A stretch of 64,000 nt of DNA, from positions 70,447,237 through 70,511,236 of the forward strand of contig CM055316.2 of the NCBI GenBank assembly GCA_029255685.2, given 5' to 3'. Origin of the DNA: Silene conica. Its lineage: Eukaryota; Streptophyta; Magnoliopsida; Caryophyllales; Caryophyllaceae. Shown here one piece after another: positions 48,839-61,208 of the stretch. Numbering within the stretch: the first letter of the stretch is position 1; the number at the start of each line of letters is the position of its first letter. The notes under the pieces were generated by a model. That model did not search any database. It saw only the letters and a program-made list of their open reading frames with translations, and was not told the origin of the DNA. A program made the translations under genes and the position numbers.

Positions 48839-48883
48839 CTTTTTTTTTTCCTTTTTTTTGGCAACGGTAAAGTGATTACATAA
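48839..48883 (-). other. Orphan LINE 3' end with poly(A)
   Basis: Read on the minus strand: TTATGTAA (stop codon shared with 40962-40969), then TCACTTTACCGTTGCC and an A-rich run interrupted by GG (plus-strand T run 48839-48859). It is what should follow the LINE fragment that ends at 40962, but it lies 7.9 kb away beside MITE copy 2. Confidence 0.7.
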
Positions 48884-49609
48884 GAGATGTGTTTTTCCAC
48901 GTACGAATTTTACTCTTTCACCTACGCTTTTTACGATTCTATCCTTGTCATTTTTTCATCTCCCTGCTTCAAAACCAATTACCCATAACTTTCCTCCCTC
49001 ATTCATCGGTCTAATCGTCTACTCCCACCTTCCGCCATACCCTTCTCGGTACCGACCACCCCTCTTCCCTCCCCATTCATTAGTCTAACACATCCTCCGT
49101 AGTACCTTCAATGTCCCAACACCATCACCGAAACTATCGTATAACGAAATATGGAAAAACGAAGGAAATAATTACAATAATTTATCGTGGAAGTCGCAAA
49201 TCATGGTGGCAAATTCAACTGGGTGATAGTTTGACTAAGAAGTACTTTACCCTTGGTTGCATTCAATTTACATACGCTGCTTGCCTCTTGATTTATGTGA
49301 GTCCAAAGTCCAAAGTTTCATAATTTACCAAACAAACATATTATGTTGTATCAAATAAACTCAAATAATAAATAATAATTGATAGTGAAAATAAATCAGT
49401 TCAACAAATTGCGAAATAAGATCCCCGGTTGAAGTCCTTGAAAGAAGATTCGTAGTTGAAGCCCTTGAAACAATTAAATTAAGGTTTTGACAAAGGTTTA
49501 AATGAGAGTGGATTTTTTTTAGGTTTTAGGTAAGAAGGATAGTGGATGGAAATCTAATGAAAAAAATGTATGTGAAAAAGTAAAATCCGTATGTGAAAAA
49601 GTAATTCCG
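48884..49609. mobile_element. MITE-like element, copy 2
   Basis: A 726-bp element in the same orientation as copy 1, with which it shares nearly its whole sequence. The left flank is TTACATAA (48876-48883) and the right flank is TTATTTTA (49610-49617). These are the flanks of copy 1 in exchanged order. Confidence 0.75.
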
Positions 49610-49639
49610 TTATTTTAACGCATGAAATATACTTCGTAC

Positions 49640-49910
49640 ATTTTAAATAATGATCGATTTTAATATAATACTACGTATTTATAATTTGACCTCATAGTTA
49701 GTTTAATCCATGAAATATAAATTTTAAACTATGATCGGTTTTAACATAATACGTATTAAAATGAAATTGTTAAATTAAGCTATTATATGTTTTAACCTAG
49801 TAGTTAGTTTAACGAATTAAATATACATTTTAAACTATGATCGGTTTTAACATAATACATATTTAAATGAAATTGTTCAATTAAGCCTTTATTATACTAT
49901 GTTTTAACCT
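49640..49910. repeat. Degenerate ~105-bp tandem repeat
   Basis: TTTTAAACTATGATCGGTTTTAACATAATAC recurs at about 49721 and 49827, with a more diverged copy at about 49640; intervening words such as TAGTTAGTTTAA also repeat. AT-rich and non-coding. Confidence 0.6.
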
Positions 49911-52132
49911 AGATTTAGTTATAGGCAAGAAAAAAAAGATAACGCACATTCTTGACAATGTTTTCGGTCAGCCAAGAAGCATTTGCAATTTAGTAATTCT
50001 TTATACACAAATTCTACTTTACGACGGTCGCATGTGTAACCAATAACAAAGTGACAACTTTTTATAAATATTTATCCCTTTTAATCAAATAGTGACTACT
50101 TCTTTTTGGTTAAAAAATGACCTATTTTTTCAGAGTGGTGATTATTTATTAGAAAGTGGTTATTTTTACCAAAAAAAGATCACATTTTGCAAAAAAAAAA
50201 AAAAAAACACGGGATGAGACCGTCACATAGAATAACTACTGTTCTTTATATAGTATTCGTCTACCCTTTTTAATCGCTTACACTTAGTAAAACTTGAATT
50301 TGAGTTTGAAAATCGTCAAATAAATTAGTGTTGACGGTAAAATGAGGAATAATGAAATGGAGCAATGAAGGATGAAAGAAAGATAAGGAGGTGAAACCGT
50401 TTTGCCTCTTTAACTCTCCTCCTTATACAGAAAAACGTAACTCAATGTAAATTTTCCTTTTGTTTATTACCACTTTTTTTTAGTGTGTAGATAAAATGTT
50501 GAGTAGGATGGCTAGTGATATGTGGCAAGTCTTGCACGAGCTTATGTATTTTTATGTTTTTATATTATAGATTAGTCAATTGCTTTCTTGAAAAAAATAA
50601 GAACCTTCGTTTTTTTCTGAACGCGTCAGATTAAATTTGATGATGATCTAATAATTGCAATTGTTTCTTAGAAACGATGTTTTAGTTAATAGCGAGAAAT
50701 TATATTAAAATATGAGTGTATTAAAGAGGAAATGAGAAGAAAGAAACGGAAATGGTATATAATAAAAAGTTTAGGTTTATGGTAGGCGTTACTCAATTTA
50801 AGGTTAGGGCAGACCACCGACATCTATTGAAAGTGGTGTTTAGGTGGTTACGCCTACCAACATGACTATATTTTCAATCATAGTTGTCAAACGGTGAAAA
50901 ATGATTCAAATCGTCGTAGGATTGTTTTGATGATAGGATCGGTACAAGATCGTTCAAAATCACTTACGATTGTACAAGATTGTGTAGGATTGATGGTACA
51001 ATAGCATATTTGTGTTACAACTTACGTAGTACAAGTATGTGAGTAGGTTGTGTTTTTATGTCAACGAATAGCCTTTTAATATTATATTGTATATCACAAA
51101 TTATACCCGATTGTTTACATAAATTTGTATATCCAAGTTATGATCTTATCATACCACTCGTCTTCGATTGGATCGTTAGGACATTATTTTAATATTTTTA
51201 ATGGAAATCAAACCCTTTAACTAAGGTTAAACGGAAAAAAAGAACATACATTGGAGGTAGTACCTTCAATTTTTTTTGAACATATATGTATTTTTTTTGA
51301 GCTTATTACCTCAAATTTTATTTGTTTTTGAGCAAATGTGTATTTTTTTGAGCATATTAAAGTTTATAAGTTAGATTTTAGTTTTTTTTCCATCCTAACT
51401 CAAATTCAACTAAACTTATATGTAATATTTTTGAGTTTTATCGTGATTTTTTAGAATTTAATGTTCAGATAAATAAACTTAAAAATTTTATAGGAAAACC
51501 CGTAATTTATAAAACAAAACTAAAAAACTTTACTATAACGCTCAGAAATTATTAAATTAGAGGTAATACATCGGATGTATCATCACTCACTCGGGTTAAA
51601 CAATTAAGACGAAGTTAGTTGGTAAAATAATCCAAATTGTTATGGGAAAAGATTAGTAAGTCTTGCTTAAGACGGGTACTTAAGACGGGTTAAATATGCT
51701 TAAGTGGGGGTAATAAAGACAAAAAAATTATCATTTTTCAGATGATCATTGGAGTGATTTAATATGTGTTTGATCCGTATTACGCTTAAAACGGATAATA
51801 ACGGTATGAAATAAGAATCCGTGTAAAAAGATAATCCCTATAAGTCGTCATTTCCCGCATAAGAAAAGGAACAAGAAAAAGTAGTTTTCTCTTGGGATTT
51901 GTAGATGTCCGTATCTTGAAAAAGTTTAAGATGACGACTGAGATAATAATCAAAATAATGAAATGACAGTGAAGCAATTCAATTTCTGGATTCACAATAC
52001 ATTCCTCTGCCTGATCTAATTTCAGGTAAAACAACAACTCCCTATTCTATCTTTCATGTATACATACCTTGCTCTTTGTAATTCAATTATCTTCATGTTT
52101 CCTTCTTTTTACGTTTCATCACTTTCTTATTC
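49911..52132. other. Intergenic, nothing recognised
   Basis: AT-rich DNA with homopolymer tracts and no supported gene, repeat end or RNA. Confidence 0.6.
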
Positions 52133-52427
52133 TCGAGTCGGTCCGAAACACCTTTCCTTGTACTGCTAACATAAGGGTAAGACCGTAACTCGTAAGGGTA
52201 AGGACCTTCGTTAGGAGGGGAGGGGTCGGGCCGTTGGGTTTTCAATTTTCATATATCTGTACTAAATTATCATTCGACCCCCTTGACTTGATGATTTATA
52301 GTTTAGAACTCGGCCCCCTCATCGTTGACTCCAAGATCCGTCCCTGGTACTAAGGCTGCGTATATCTGACCACCTAATCCCGCAGTTTGCGGGAGTCCTT
52401 GAGGCAATGGGGTAATATTGTTGTTGT
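52133..52427 (+). mobile_element. SINE remnant with TTG-type tail, possibly interrupted
   Basis: The 3' part (52346-52427) reads GGCTGCGTATATCTGACC...GCGGGAGTCCTTGAGGCA.TGGGGTAAT and ends in (TTG)n, a form common to dicot SINE tails. TTCTCGAGTCGGTCCGAAAC and AAGGGTAAGACCG at 52133-52190 resemble the preceding SINE body. The roughly 150 bp between the two parts looks inserted or diverged. Confidence 0.5.
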
Positions 52428-55133
52428 TGTATCAGCTTCTCATCTTCATCCTTTGTTTGGCGATCTTATTATGGGTTAGATGTAGAAATCCAACTTTTAT
52501 TTTCCCCCATTTCCTAGACAAATTATTGATTACTCATGCTTTTGGGTTATGGAAGAAAGTGAAAGCCAATGACTACCAATTTACCTCCAACAATAGATGA
52601 AACAGGCAAGTGGTAGCTAAAACCCGACTAATGGAAGTCCAAATTCCAACAACTGAAACATTGTTGCCTTTATATACCCTTCTTCTAAGAGAATTGATGA
52701 ATACCAGTGTGTAGAGGGGATGACAAATTGTCGACTTAGGTCTTGTTCTTTTTCACTTAGTTCCGTTCACTTCAGTTTAGGTCAAATTCTCATTCAGTTT
52801 ACATTCATTTAAACAGCATTGAATTTCAGGAAGAGATCAGTCTCAGTTGTAACTTTTCCTTCAACCATAAATATGTTGTCAAAATACAAACTTAGCAAAA
52901 AAGTTATCATCTTGCTTATTCTCGAGAGGCATCATCTCCTACCTGAGATATAGCTAGCCACAAGGCACTCCGGGGGTACATTACTGTGAAAATTTGACCG
53001 GAAAGTTAGTTGTACCAGGAGTATAACTTTGAAGCTTAGATGGGTTTGCTCCTCATTAGGACAAGGATCACATAAGCCGACTTAGCTGTGATATCTTACG
53101 AGGCTACCAAGATTCTGTTTAGCTAAAACAAACTACGAAATATCCATTAAGTTTGGATTTCTCTTAGGAAGAGATTACAATGGATAAAAGAACTACTATA
53201 ACGAGTGCGAAATTGATTCTGGGATTCTAAACAACTTTTCCATGGATTTCTAAGCTTTCACCAAGAAAATATCATTAATTGCTGTGACATATCCGGGAGA
53301 GCTCTTTTTAAGTTGGCTACAATTCTTCATCAAACTTTGCGAGGAATTTTGCCATGACAATTGACTGTAATAATATTCCCATGGTGTTGTATTAGATTTA
53401 AGAGGTGAGTTGGAATTTTCGTATTGGGTTATTACCTCCATCTATGAATAAACTTCCTACCCATTTTTGCATGAGGATTTAGGAATACGTTAAAGACATG
53501 AACGAAGATGCCATTTAAGGGTGTGAGGTCACAAACCATATTGACCACAAACAACATACAAATTACAAATAATGAAAGACTTCAAGTTAGAAGTTTATTA
53601 ACGGGGGAAATTTATTCATCAACAGAGGGAGTACTTGTGTTGGAACAACCTTATGATTTGATTATCGAGGCAAGGTTGCGTAGACATGAATCATCCCCCT
53701 TTCCTGTCTAGGAAGTTTTGTTTGAGCCTATGTCTAGCTAATGTTGGCGATGATGATAATGATGATGATGATGAAGCTGGCCTTTCAACAATCTGTGTAA
53801 TTCTCTGTAGCTTACAAAAAGAGAAATGAAGGTTGGAAGTGAGAGAAAGTGAGAAACTGTCTACGGTTTTAATTTGACCCCTCGTGTTTATTTAGCAGTC
53901 AATCTTGTACCGAAAACTGCTGTAGCTGATAAGTTAGAGTCAATTGTGATTGACCAGCTTGACATAATTGGACAAAACCAAGAATAGTTCTTGTTAAGCT
54001 TCAACTTTGGAGAATTGGCATGTGAATGCTCAGACTCTTGTCATCGTCTTCCTGGTGTCTCTTATAGCTGTTCTTTTAGGCCACATTCATTCAACTATGA
54101 GTAGCAAACGGATATTTGTGTAGTTCACTCTTAAGCTTATGTTTCCATGGTGTTTCAATTCATACTACTGGATTGTGGCTAAAGGTGTCATGTAAGGATT
54201 GTGTTTACGAATTATAATCAAGAGAACATATTGAGATTCGAGAAGCTTGCTAACTTGACAAGCTGTTTACAATTAGGTGTCAGCAACACTAATGCAACAT
54301 TTTGCCAACGTCCTACATAAGACGATCCCAAGGGAGTTTCTTTCAACTCTCCCCAATATTGCAGTATGTTCTCCAAGTGAAACATCATTTATTCAAGCAA
54401 GTACCTCGCTGAAGTTCAGTGCAACCTGTTGTTCACCTGCTTTGCCTGCTCGGAATGGTCTCTATGCGCAGTCTTGTATTGCTGTGTCTACTTCTCCCGT
54501 GAATGGTTCTCATATAGGTTTGTGGGGCATTAAGGCCCGGTATTTTTGGACTTAATTCCAGGCCCTATAAGTTCAATTCAGTTCTGTTCATTTTTACTCT
54601 CCATTTCACTTCAATTCAGGTCATGTCGAGTCTGACAAGTTCAGTTCAAACATTTTTAATCCAAAAAGAACATGGCCTAAAGGGGCTTCTGTTACCAGCA
54701 ACTTTAAGTGTCTAATACTATGTCCCATTATATTATAGGAGAGTGGAAGGATACGATAATGTGTGAAAACAGTAACGAGGAACTGTTTTTCTTGTGATTT
54801 GGACATTTGGTGCCTTGGCACAGAAAGGGGATGATTCTGCTTACTTTTTCTAGAATTGTTCTTGTTATATCTATAACCCTTTAAAATGGTGAGTTGCATT
54901 CGTAGAGCGATTACAAAAAAAAAAGTTTAGATGTCACAGACTTCTAGGTGTAGATCTTCAGTGGACTTTAACAGATTCAAGTTTTTGTTACTCTCCTTTG
55001 TTCAATTGTGTTTGCTTTATCTTGATTTCTACCCTTAGAACTGCCACATTTCATTATTTGGCATCAATAAATCACTTCATATGGATACATTCGTTTTTTA
55101 GTGTATTTTCTGGAAGTTACGAAAGAAAATGCT
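52428..55133. other. Intergenic, upstream of gluconokinase
   Basis: Contains a (GAT)n microsatellite (53750-53773) and CAGTTCA/TTCACTTCA-rich stretches (52760-52800, 54550-54650) like those at 38430-39100, probably a dispersed small repeat. An exon-like open stretch at 54267-54536 (acceptor TTAG before it) matched no known family. It could be an exon of an unidentified gene. Confidence 0.4.
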
Positions 55134-56081
55134 ATGAAAGTGTTGAGAGTCACGTTGAAGTTGCCATCTGTTTCTTCTTATCTGAAACTTTCGTGCATGG
55201 CAGGGGTGAGCTGCACGTCAAAATCCTTATCCGAAATGCCACCAATGGTTCAAGGTGATGCTGTTTATCTGACTTTGTCCATTATCTTCTCTTTTGTTGA
55301 GTGAATCCTTCTCTGATGAAATCTTGACTCAACATATATTGCAGATACTGGAGTAGTAGTTGTAATAATGGGAGTGAGCGGTGCTGGAAAATCGTAAGTC
55401 TTGGAACTTTATATCTGATATCTTGTGGTGTAGTTATAGCATTATTGCTAACTGGATGAGATCATATGCTGAATTTTTGCCCCATTGTTTGGCCCTTGTG
55501 TCCAGAACAATAGGTAATCTGCTAGCTGAAGCTCTAAATTGTCCATTTCTCGATGCTGATGATTTCCACCCACAGCCAAACAAAGGTAAATCTCCTCAAT
55601 TCTTTGTTAAATCAATTGGTCACTAAAAACATTTTCAGTTGTGCTGACATAGAGCCGCCATTCACAAATAGAAAAGATGAGCAAAGGGATTCCGCTATCA
55701 GATGATGACCGAATGCCATGGCTGCAAGTGCTGTGCCAAGCATTGAAAGAGTACATCACTTGTCGGAAAAAGGCAGTCCTTGCATGTTCAGCTTTGCGAA
55801 ACATGTACAGGGAAACTCTTAGAACGTCTGATCCATCATACGTTCCAGGGGAACCTTGTAGCTCGCTCAAATTCATACTGCTGGATGTTCCAGTGGAGGT
55901 GCTATCTGATCGGCTCAAGAAGAGACTGGCAGAAGGCCAACATTTTATGCCGCCTAACTTGTTGAAGTCGCAATTGGAATTACTTGAGATTGATGCTTCA
56001 GAAGGTGTTGTTGAAGTGGATGCTACACAAACCCCTTCTGTCATCGTCGACATGATACAAGTTGCACTTAATCCCGAGTAA
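55134..56081 (+). CDS. Gluconokinase
   Basis: Four exons with GT-AG junctions and one frame: 55134-55254 (or from the ATG at 55236), 55345-55393, 55506-55585, 55672-56081. This gives 219 residues from the first ATG or 185 from the second. The core starts VVVVIMGVSGAGKS (P-loop), followed by FLDADDFHPQPNKEKM, GIPLSDDDRMPWL, VLACSALRNMYRE and HFMPPNLLKSQ, all hallmarks of the GntK family, which phosphorylates D-gluconate to 6-phosphogluconate with ATP, feeding the pentose phosphate pathway. The length from the second ATG fits the family. The longer start would add a Ser/Leu-rich leader that might be a targeting peptide. It appears functional. Confidence 0.9.
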
Positions 56082-57716
56082 AGACGGTTTAAAGCTAGTT
56101 ACAGCCTTACAGGAACTCTGATTTTTTGCAATAACATTCATCAAATCCATTTTTACTACCCGTTTGAATTATGAGTAATTGTTATGGAAAATTGGAGGGT
56201 AGTAAATTTCAAAAATAAAGAAGAAAATAATAATTTTGGTGTGAAATAAACTTTCTTCCTCTCCATTATCATTAATCTGTAACTGTTATCCTCGATTGAA
56301 TTTCTGTTACTCCCATTATTGATAATTCATTGAATTTAACTGATATCTAGCAATTGAGTTTTGTACTCTGCAACATTTTATTGGTAATTTATCTCACCCG
56401 TCGACTGATTTCGCAAGTAAGACCTCATTGTCAAGTTTGGAGCTTCATAATCCAAAGCCAGGCTTGCTTTTGGCCTGCAAAACTAAATTGTCATTAACTT
56501 ACCAATCTTGGAACTCACAGTCCATAAAAATCTGGCCGACCGCAAAATATAAGTAATTTTCCGAGATGATCCTATAACATAGGACAACTAAAAAAAAGGT
56601 TAAAAAGCCCAAATCATAACACTGTATTTTATTCGGTTTTTTATATTATTTTGATAACTCGGTATATCATATGGAATTACGGTGTAGTGAAAAGTAAGAT
56701 ATTTATATATTTAAATTGGTGTAGTGAAAAGTAAGATATTTATATATTTAAATTATCAATTTATTAAGTTAAAAAATACTTATTCCGTCTCAATCATTTG
56801 TTTAACTTAGTTTTTGGCACAATTATTAAGGAAATGAGAGCGGAAAAGCTTGTGGTTAGTATTATTGAATAACAAGTGATCATTATGAATGTGAATGATC
56901 AAAATACTCACAAAAAATCACTCCTAGGAATCGTTTGGTTGATACGGGAATTACAACATCACATAAATACAAATTCATGGAAAATTCTGTGAGAATTACT
57001 TCAACTCTCCAAGGGGAGTCCTTCCCCATCATTATTACCATAAAAGAAGAATGTTTTTCAGCTGACGTGGCGCAGTAAGGTTTCAGCGTTTAGTGTTTCG
57101 AGCTCTCACATTCACCCTCAGAAATTTCTGTTTTGTCGACCAATCAGCATTTCCCATTTATGCCACATCATACTAATTTAATAATAATTTAATAATTAAA
57201 TAATTAAATACAAAATATTCTATTCTATGCCATTAAAAAACGTGTGAAGATTTTGGATGTGATAATTCGAATCAAATCCCGGAAATCAACTAATATTCTA
57301 TTCTAAATATTTTATTCTATAACTAAATTAAGAAAAATTTTGACGTAAGGCAATATTCTCTAAATCTTTCCATAATTCCATAAATAAGAACTAAATTAAG
57401 AAACTAAGATTTTGACGTAAGGCAATAACTAAATTAAGAAACTAAGATTTTGGATGTGATAATTAAGAAAAAATCCATAACTAAATTATCTAAATCTTTC
57501 CATAATTCCATAAATAAGAAACCAAATCATATAATAAGAATAGAATGTAATATTGTGAAGACGGTTACTTTTGACGTAAGGCAATATTCTCGGTCAAGAT
57601 GTAATCTCAGAATTTTCCAAGAATCATGCTAAATATTGTGACGATCTCTGGTCATTCGATAATATTCCATAAACGTAAATATTAATATACATATTAATAT
57701 TAATATTTCTTTGGCA
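56082..57716. other. Intergenic between gluconokinase and the Helitron tail
   Basis: A 37-bp perfect tandem duplication lies at 56681-56754. Interleaved repeats of AACTAAATTAAGAAACTAAGATTTTG and TAAATCTTTCCATAATTCCATAAATAAGAA lie at 57300-57530, probably inside the Helitron. No gene seen. Confidence 0.55.
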
Positions 57717-58363
57717 GTTTGTTTCGCTATGACTATCAACAAAAGTCAGGTCAATCTCTATCCCGTGTTGGACTTTATCTTCCAAGACCAGTCTTTACCC
57801 ATGGCCAATTGTACGTTGCTATATCTAGGGTTACGAGTAAGAAAGGTCTAAAAGTGCTACTTCTTGATGAAGAAGGAGGGATGACTAATACAACAACAAA
57901 TGTTGTTTACAAGAAGGTTTTCGAGAAACTGTAATTTTCGTCCTACATTATCGAATTTTAACACCCATTTAATTTAAATTTCTACCTGATTAGTTATTTT
58001 GTTCATCGTATTTGTCCGTCAAATTATGTTCCGTAAGCAATTCATCAAAAGACAATAACTTTCCAAACTACTCATTATTAGTTATTTAATCTTTTTTTAG
58101 TCGTCTATTGTTTTTTCTTATATACCTTATTCATTAATGTTATCATAAGTAATCCAAATATTATCATCATTACTAATAGCTATTCGAAAATTAGTGCACC
58201 AGGAAATTTACCTTTTGACCGAATATATCTTATATGCAAACATCCCGTTAAAATATAATTCGTTCGAATAAATAGAATTGCTATATATTGAAATGAATAT
58301 ACCTCCGTCGTCTTTAAAAATAAGTGTACACAACCCCGTGATTTCTCATGGGTGTTACACTAG
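57717..58363 (+). mobile_element. Helitron 3' part with helicase remnant
   Basis: At 57727-57934 the sequence encodes the last ~70 residues of a PIF1-type Helitron helicase: AMTINKSQ, VGLYLPRPVFTHGQLYVAIS, RVTSKKGLKVLLLD, ending NVVYKKVFEKL and a stop. A one-base deletion near 57750, in the INKSQGQ motif, shifts the frame. About 430 bp downstream CCCCGTGATTTCTCATGGG can form a hairpin, followed by TGTTACACTAG (58353-58363) and then T, the expected Helitron 3' end. The Rep part and the 5' end were not found. Confidence 0.7.
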
Positions 58364-58582
58364 TGTTTACAAAAAAGAGAACAACCAAACAACTCTCCTA
58401 TTTGCAATTCATGAGAATTTTTAATTCTCAAATTTTTTCCAAGACAACCAAACAACCCCTTCATAGAACACCCAAATGACGATGGTAAACAACAAAATAA
58501 AAGAGAATGATTGAGATGGAGGAAATTAAATAATTTCAATGGGCCTACTATTATTGGGCTGTGAAGCCAGTAGGCCCAGTAA

Positions 58583-58668
58583 GCCACCGTTGACCTTTTA
58601 AAGCCTTTCCTCACAAACATAGCCGTTCTCCTAAAATTAAAAACAAATCAAAAAATATAGCCGTTGGG
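58583..58668 (-). promoter_or_regulatory. MSA-type G2/M promoter elements of CDC20
   Basis: Three AACGG cores lie on the minus strand within 90 bp. The one at 58658-58668 reads CCCAACGGCTA, a full match to the M-specific activator consensus YCYAACGGYYA. The one at 58620-58630 (GAGAACGGCTA) and GGTCAACGGTGG at 58582-58593 match the core. MSA elements are bound by three-repeat MYB proteins and drive G2/M expression of plant mitotic genes. They lie 315-400 bp before the CDC20 start codon and work in either orientation. Confidence 0.65.
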
Positions 58669-58722
58669 GCCTCCTCTCCTAAAACAACCAAAAAAACCCT
58701 AAAATTTGCCCCCAAATCCCCC

Positions 58723-58730
58723 TATTTAAA
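58723..58730 (+). promoter_or_regulatory. TATA-like box of CDC20
   Basis: CCTATTTAAAATC lies 262 bp before the ATG and after the MSA elements. It is followed by a pyrimidine-rich leader (TTCTCCTATTCTTCTCCC). Transcription would start at about 58755. Confidence 0.5.
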
Positions 58731-58984
58731 ATCACCAAACATTAAACTCTCATCACACCATCTACCATTTCATCCCCCTTCTCCTATTCTTCTCCCAATC
58801 TCTCTCTGCAATCGCTTTGCAATCGCCTCCGACTCGCTTTCTAACAGCTGTTTTCTCTACTGCTTTCTGCTAACCATCTATTTTGTGTTGTTTCTTCTTC
58901 TTCTTCATCTTGTTTCTGTTGTTGCATTGTTGTTATTGTTTTTGCGTTGTTTGTTTGTTGTTTCGACCTTTTTTGCAGCGATAA

Positions 58985-61208
58985 ATGGCGTTTCAAGAAC
59001 ATACCCTTTCAAGAAAGAGCTCTAAAGAAAACGTATGTCCCCCTTTTTCCAAAGCGTATTTTATGTGAGTATGTTGATATCGTAGTTGATATTCAATGCC
59101 ATTTGATTTCTGAAACCGATTGTATTTCCCAACTTTGATTAATCTAAAGAAAGGAACTTTATTAATTTAATGGGTAGTTTTGATTCAATTGCTGAAATGC
59201 ATTTATTTTGCCAGTGTCAATTAGGGTTTCGTTTCGATTATTGATTTGTTGATTACATTTCTGGGGCTTCTTTAGGGTTTAGATCTGGTATTCATTTTTT
59301 GGTCAGATTTACAATTTAGGGTTTGATTGATATAATCCTGAATTCACTGATCGTTATTCCTAATGGTTTTCTTACATTTGGGTGGAGCTATAGTGTATCA
59401 TTGATTGACAATTTGACTCTTTATATGATAGTGATTTGCTTGTTTTGAATTTTGACATGTCGAGTTTCAGGATAAATTCTTAGGAACATTTTATGATTAA
59501 TTAGGAATGTTAGGATCACTGTGCTGAGATTCAGATTAATGGCAAGGTTATGATGTTTAAGGCATATATGTGAAAGTTAATCACTGTTTCTCGGATTCAT
59601 TTATGTTGTTGCTGTTCAAATGTTTTTGTTCCGAGTTTCTGATTATTTTTTCCTATCAATCTTACCAGCTGGATAGGTTTATACCAAACAGATCAGCCAT
59701 GGACTTCGATTATGCGCACTATATGTTGACAGATGGTAAGAAAGGTAAGGAAAACCCTGCTGCTCCTAGCTCACCAGCGAAAGAGGCGTACAAGAAACAG
59801 CTACGGGAGGTCTTCAACATGAACAGGACCAGAATTCTAGCATTCAAGAACAAGCCACCTGTGCCAGTGGAACTGATGCCTCAGGATTATGCTTCTGTTC
59901 AGCAATCAAAACCCGTGAAAGCCCGTCGACACATCCCTCAGGTATCGTCTGCCTGCATCTATTCATCTTTACCAAGTATTATAATTTGAATTTGTTTGAT
60001 CTAATCCTTGAAATTGGATTTTTCATGTGCAGACTTCAGAGCGTACACTTGATGCTCCCGATCTATTGGACGATTATTACTTGAATTTGTTGGACTGGGG
60101 GAGCAGCAATGTTCTTGCAATCGCTCTTGGAACCACAGTCTACCTATGGGATGCGTCTACTGGTTCTACTTCTGAACTAGTTAATGTATCTGAGGAGATG
60201 GGGGCAGTAACCAGTGTGAATTGGGCACCTGATGGTCGTCACATTGCTGTCGGCCTAAACAATTCTGAAGTACAGCTCTGGGATTCTACTGCCAACCGCC
60301 AGGTTAATATTCAATTTCTGTACTTTTTCTTCTGCAGCTGATTTATTATGCTGTTCCTTGTCTCACTTCTGTAATTTCCTTCATACAGTTGAGGACATTG
60401 AAAGGTGGGCACACTGCACGTGTTGGGTCACTAGCATGGAACAACCACATCCTAACAACTGGTTCAATGGACGGCAAAATTATTAACAATGATGTCAGAA
60501 TTAGAGACCATATTGTGGAGACTTACCGAGGTCATCAACAGGAGGTTTGTGGGTTGAAGTGGTCTGCTTCTGGTCAACAACTGGCAAGTGGAGGAAATGA
60601 CAACCTTCTCCACATCTGGGATCGATCATTGGCAGCTTCGAATTCTGGGACTCAATGGCTGCACAGACTCGAAGATCACACTGCTGCTGTAAAAGCCCTT
60701 GCTTGGTGCCCGTTCCAGGGTAATTTGCTAGCATCAGGAGGTGGTGGTGGAGACCGTTGCATTAAATTCTGGAACACCCACACCGGTGCCTGCTTGAACT
60801 CAGTCGACACAGGATCTCAAGTTTGTTCTTTGTTGTGGAGCAAGAACGAGCGTGAGTTACTGAGCTCTCACGGTTTCACACAGAACCAGCTGACTTTGTG
60901 GAAGTATCCATCTATGGTGAAAATGGCAGAGCTTACCGGCCATACCTCAAGAGTCCTTTTCATGGCACAGGTACTTGCAGAATTTATGAACTCCTAAAAA
61001 TTTTGTCCTTCAATTGTCATAAAAAGATGTACTGATTAATGTTGGAAAATGTGTATTGCAGAGTCCGGATGGATGCACTGTCGCTTCTGCTGCTGGAGAC
61101 GAGACTTTAAGATTCTGGAACGTTTTTGGTACTCCAGAGCCAGCTAAACCAGCTCAAAAGGCAGCTCCTGAGCCTTTTGCGGACATGAACCGCATCCGCA
61201 TCCGATAA
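58985..61208 (+). CDS. CDC20: CDC20, WD40 activator of the anaphase-promoting complex
   Basis: Five exons (58985-59032, 59669-59941, 60033-60302, 60389-60970, 61062-61208), all GT-AG, make 1,320 nt or 439 residues with no damage. CDC20 brings mitotic substrates such as cyclin B and securin to the APC/C ubiquitin ligase. Near the N terminus are a KEN box (residues 14-16, at the exon 1/2 border) and the C-box DRFIPNR (18-24), which contacts the APC/C. Seven WD40 repeats follow from about residue 120, with typical [31 protein letters not shown] and GHTSRVL motifs. The C terminus ends NRIRIR, the Ile-Arg tail. The N terminus before the KEN box is only 13 residues, shorter than in Arabidopsis. MSA elements upstream fit mitotic expression. 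Confidence 0.95.

Noticed and set aside
54267-54536. Exon-like open stretch upstream of gluconokinase
   Set aside because: No family recognised, no matching partner exon and no ATG at its start. Kept only as a note.
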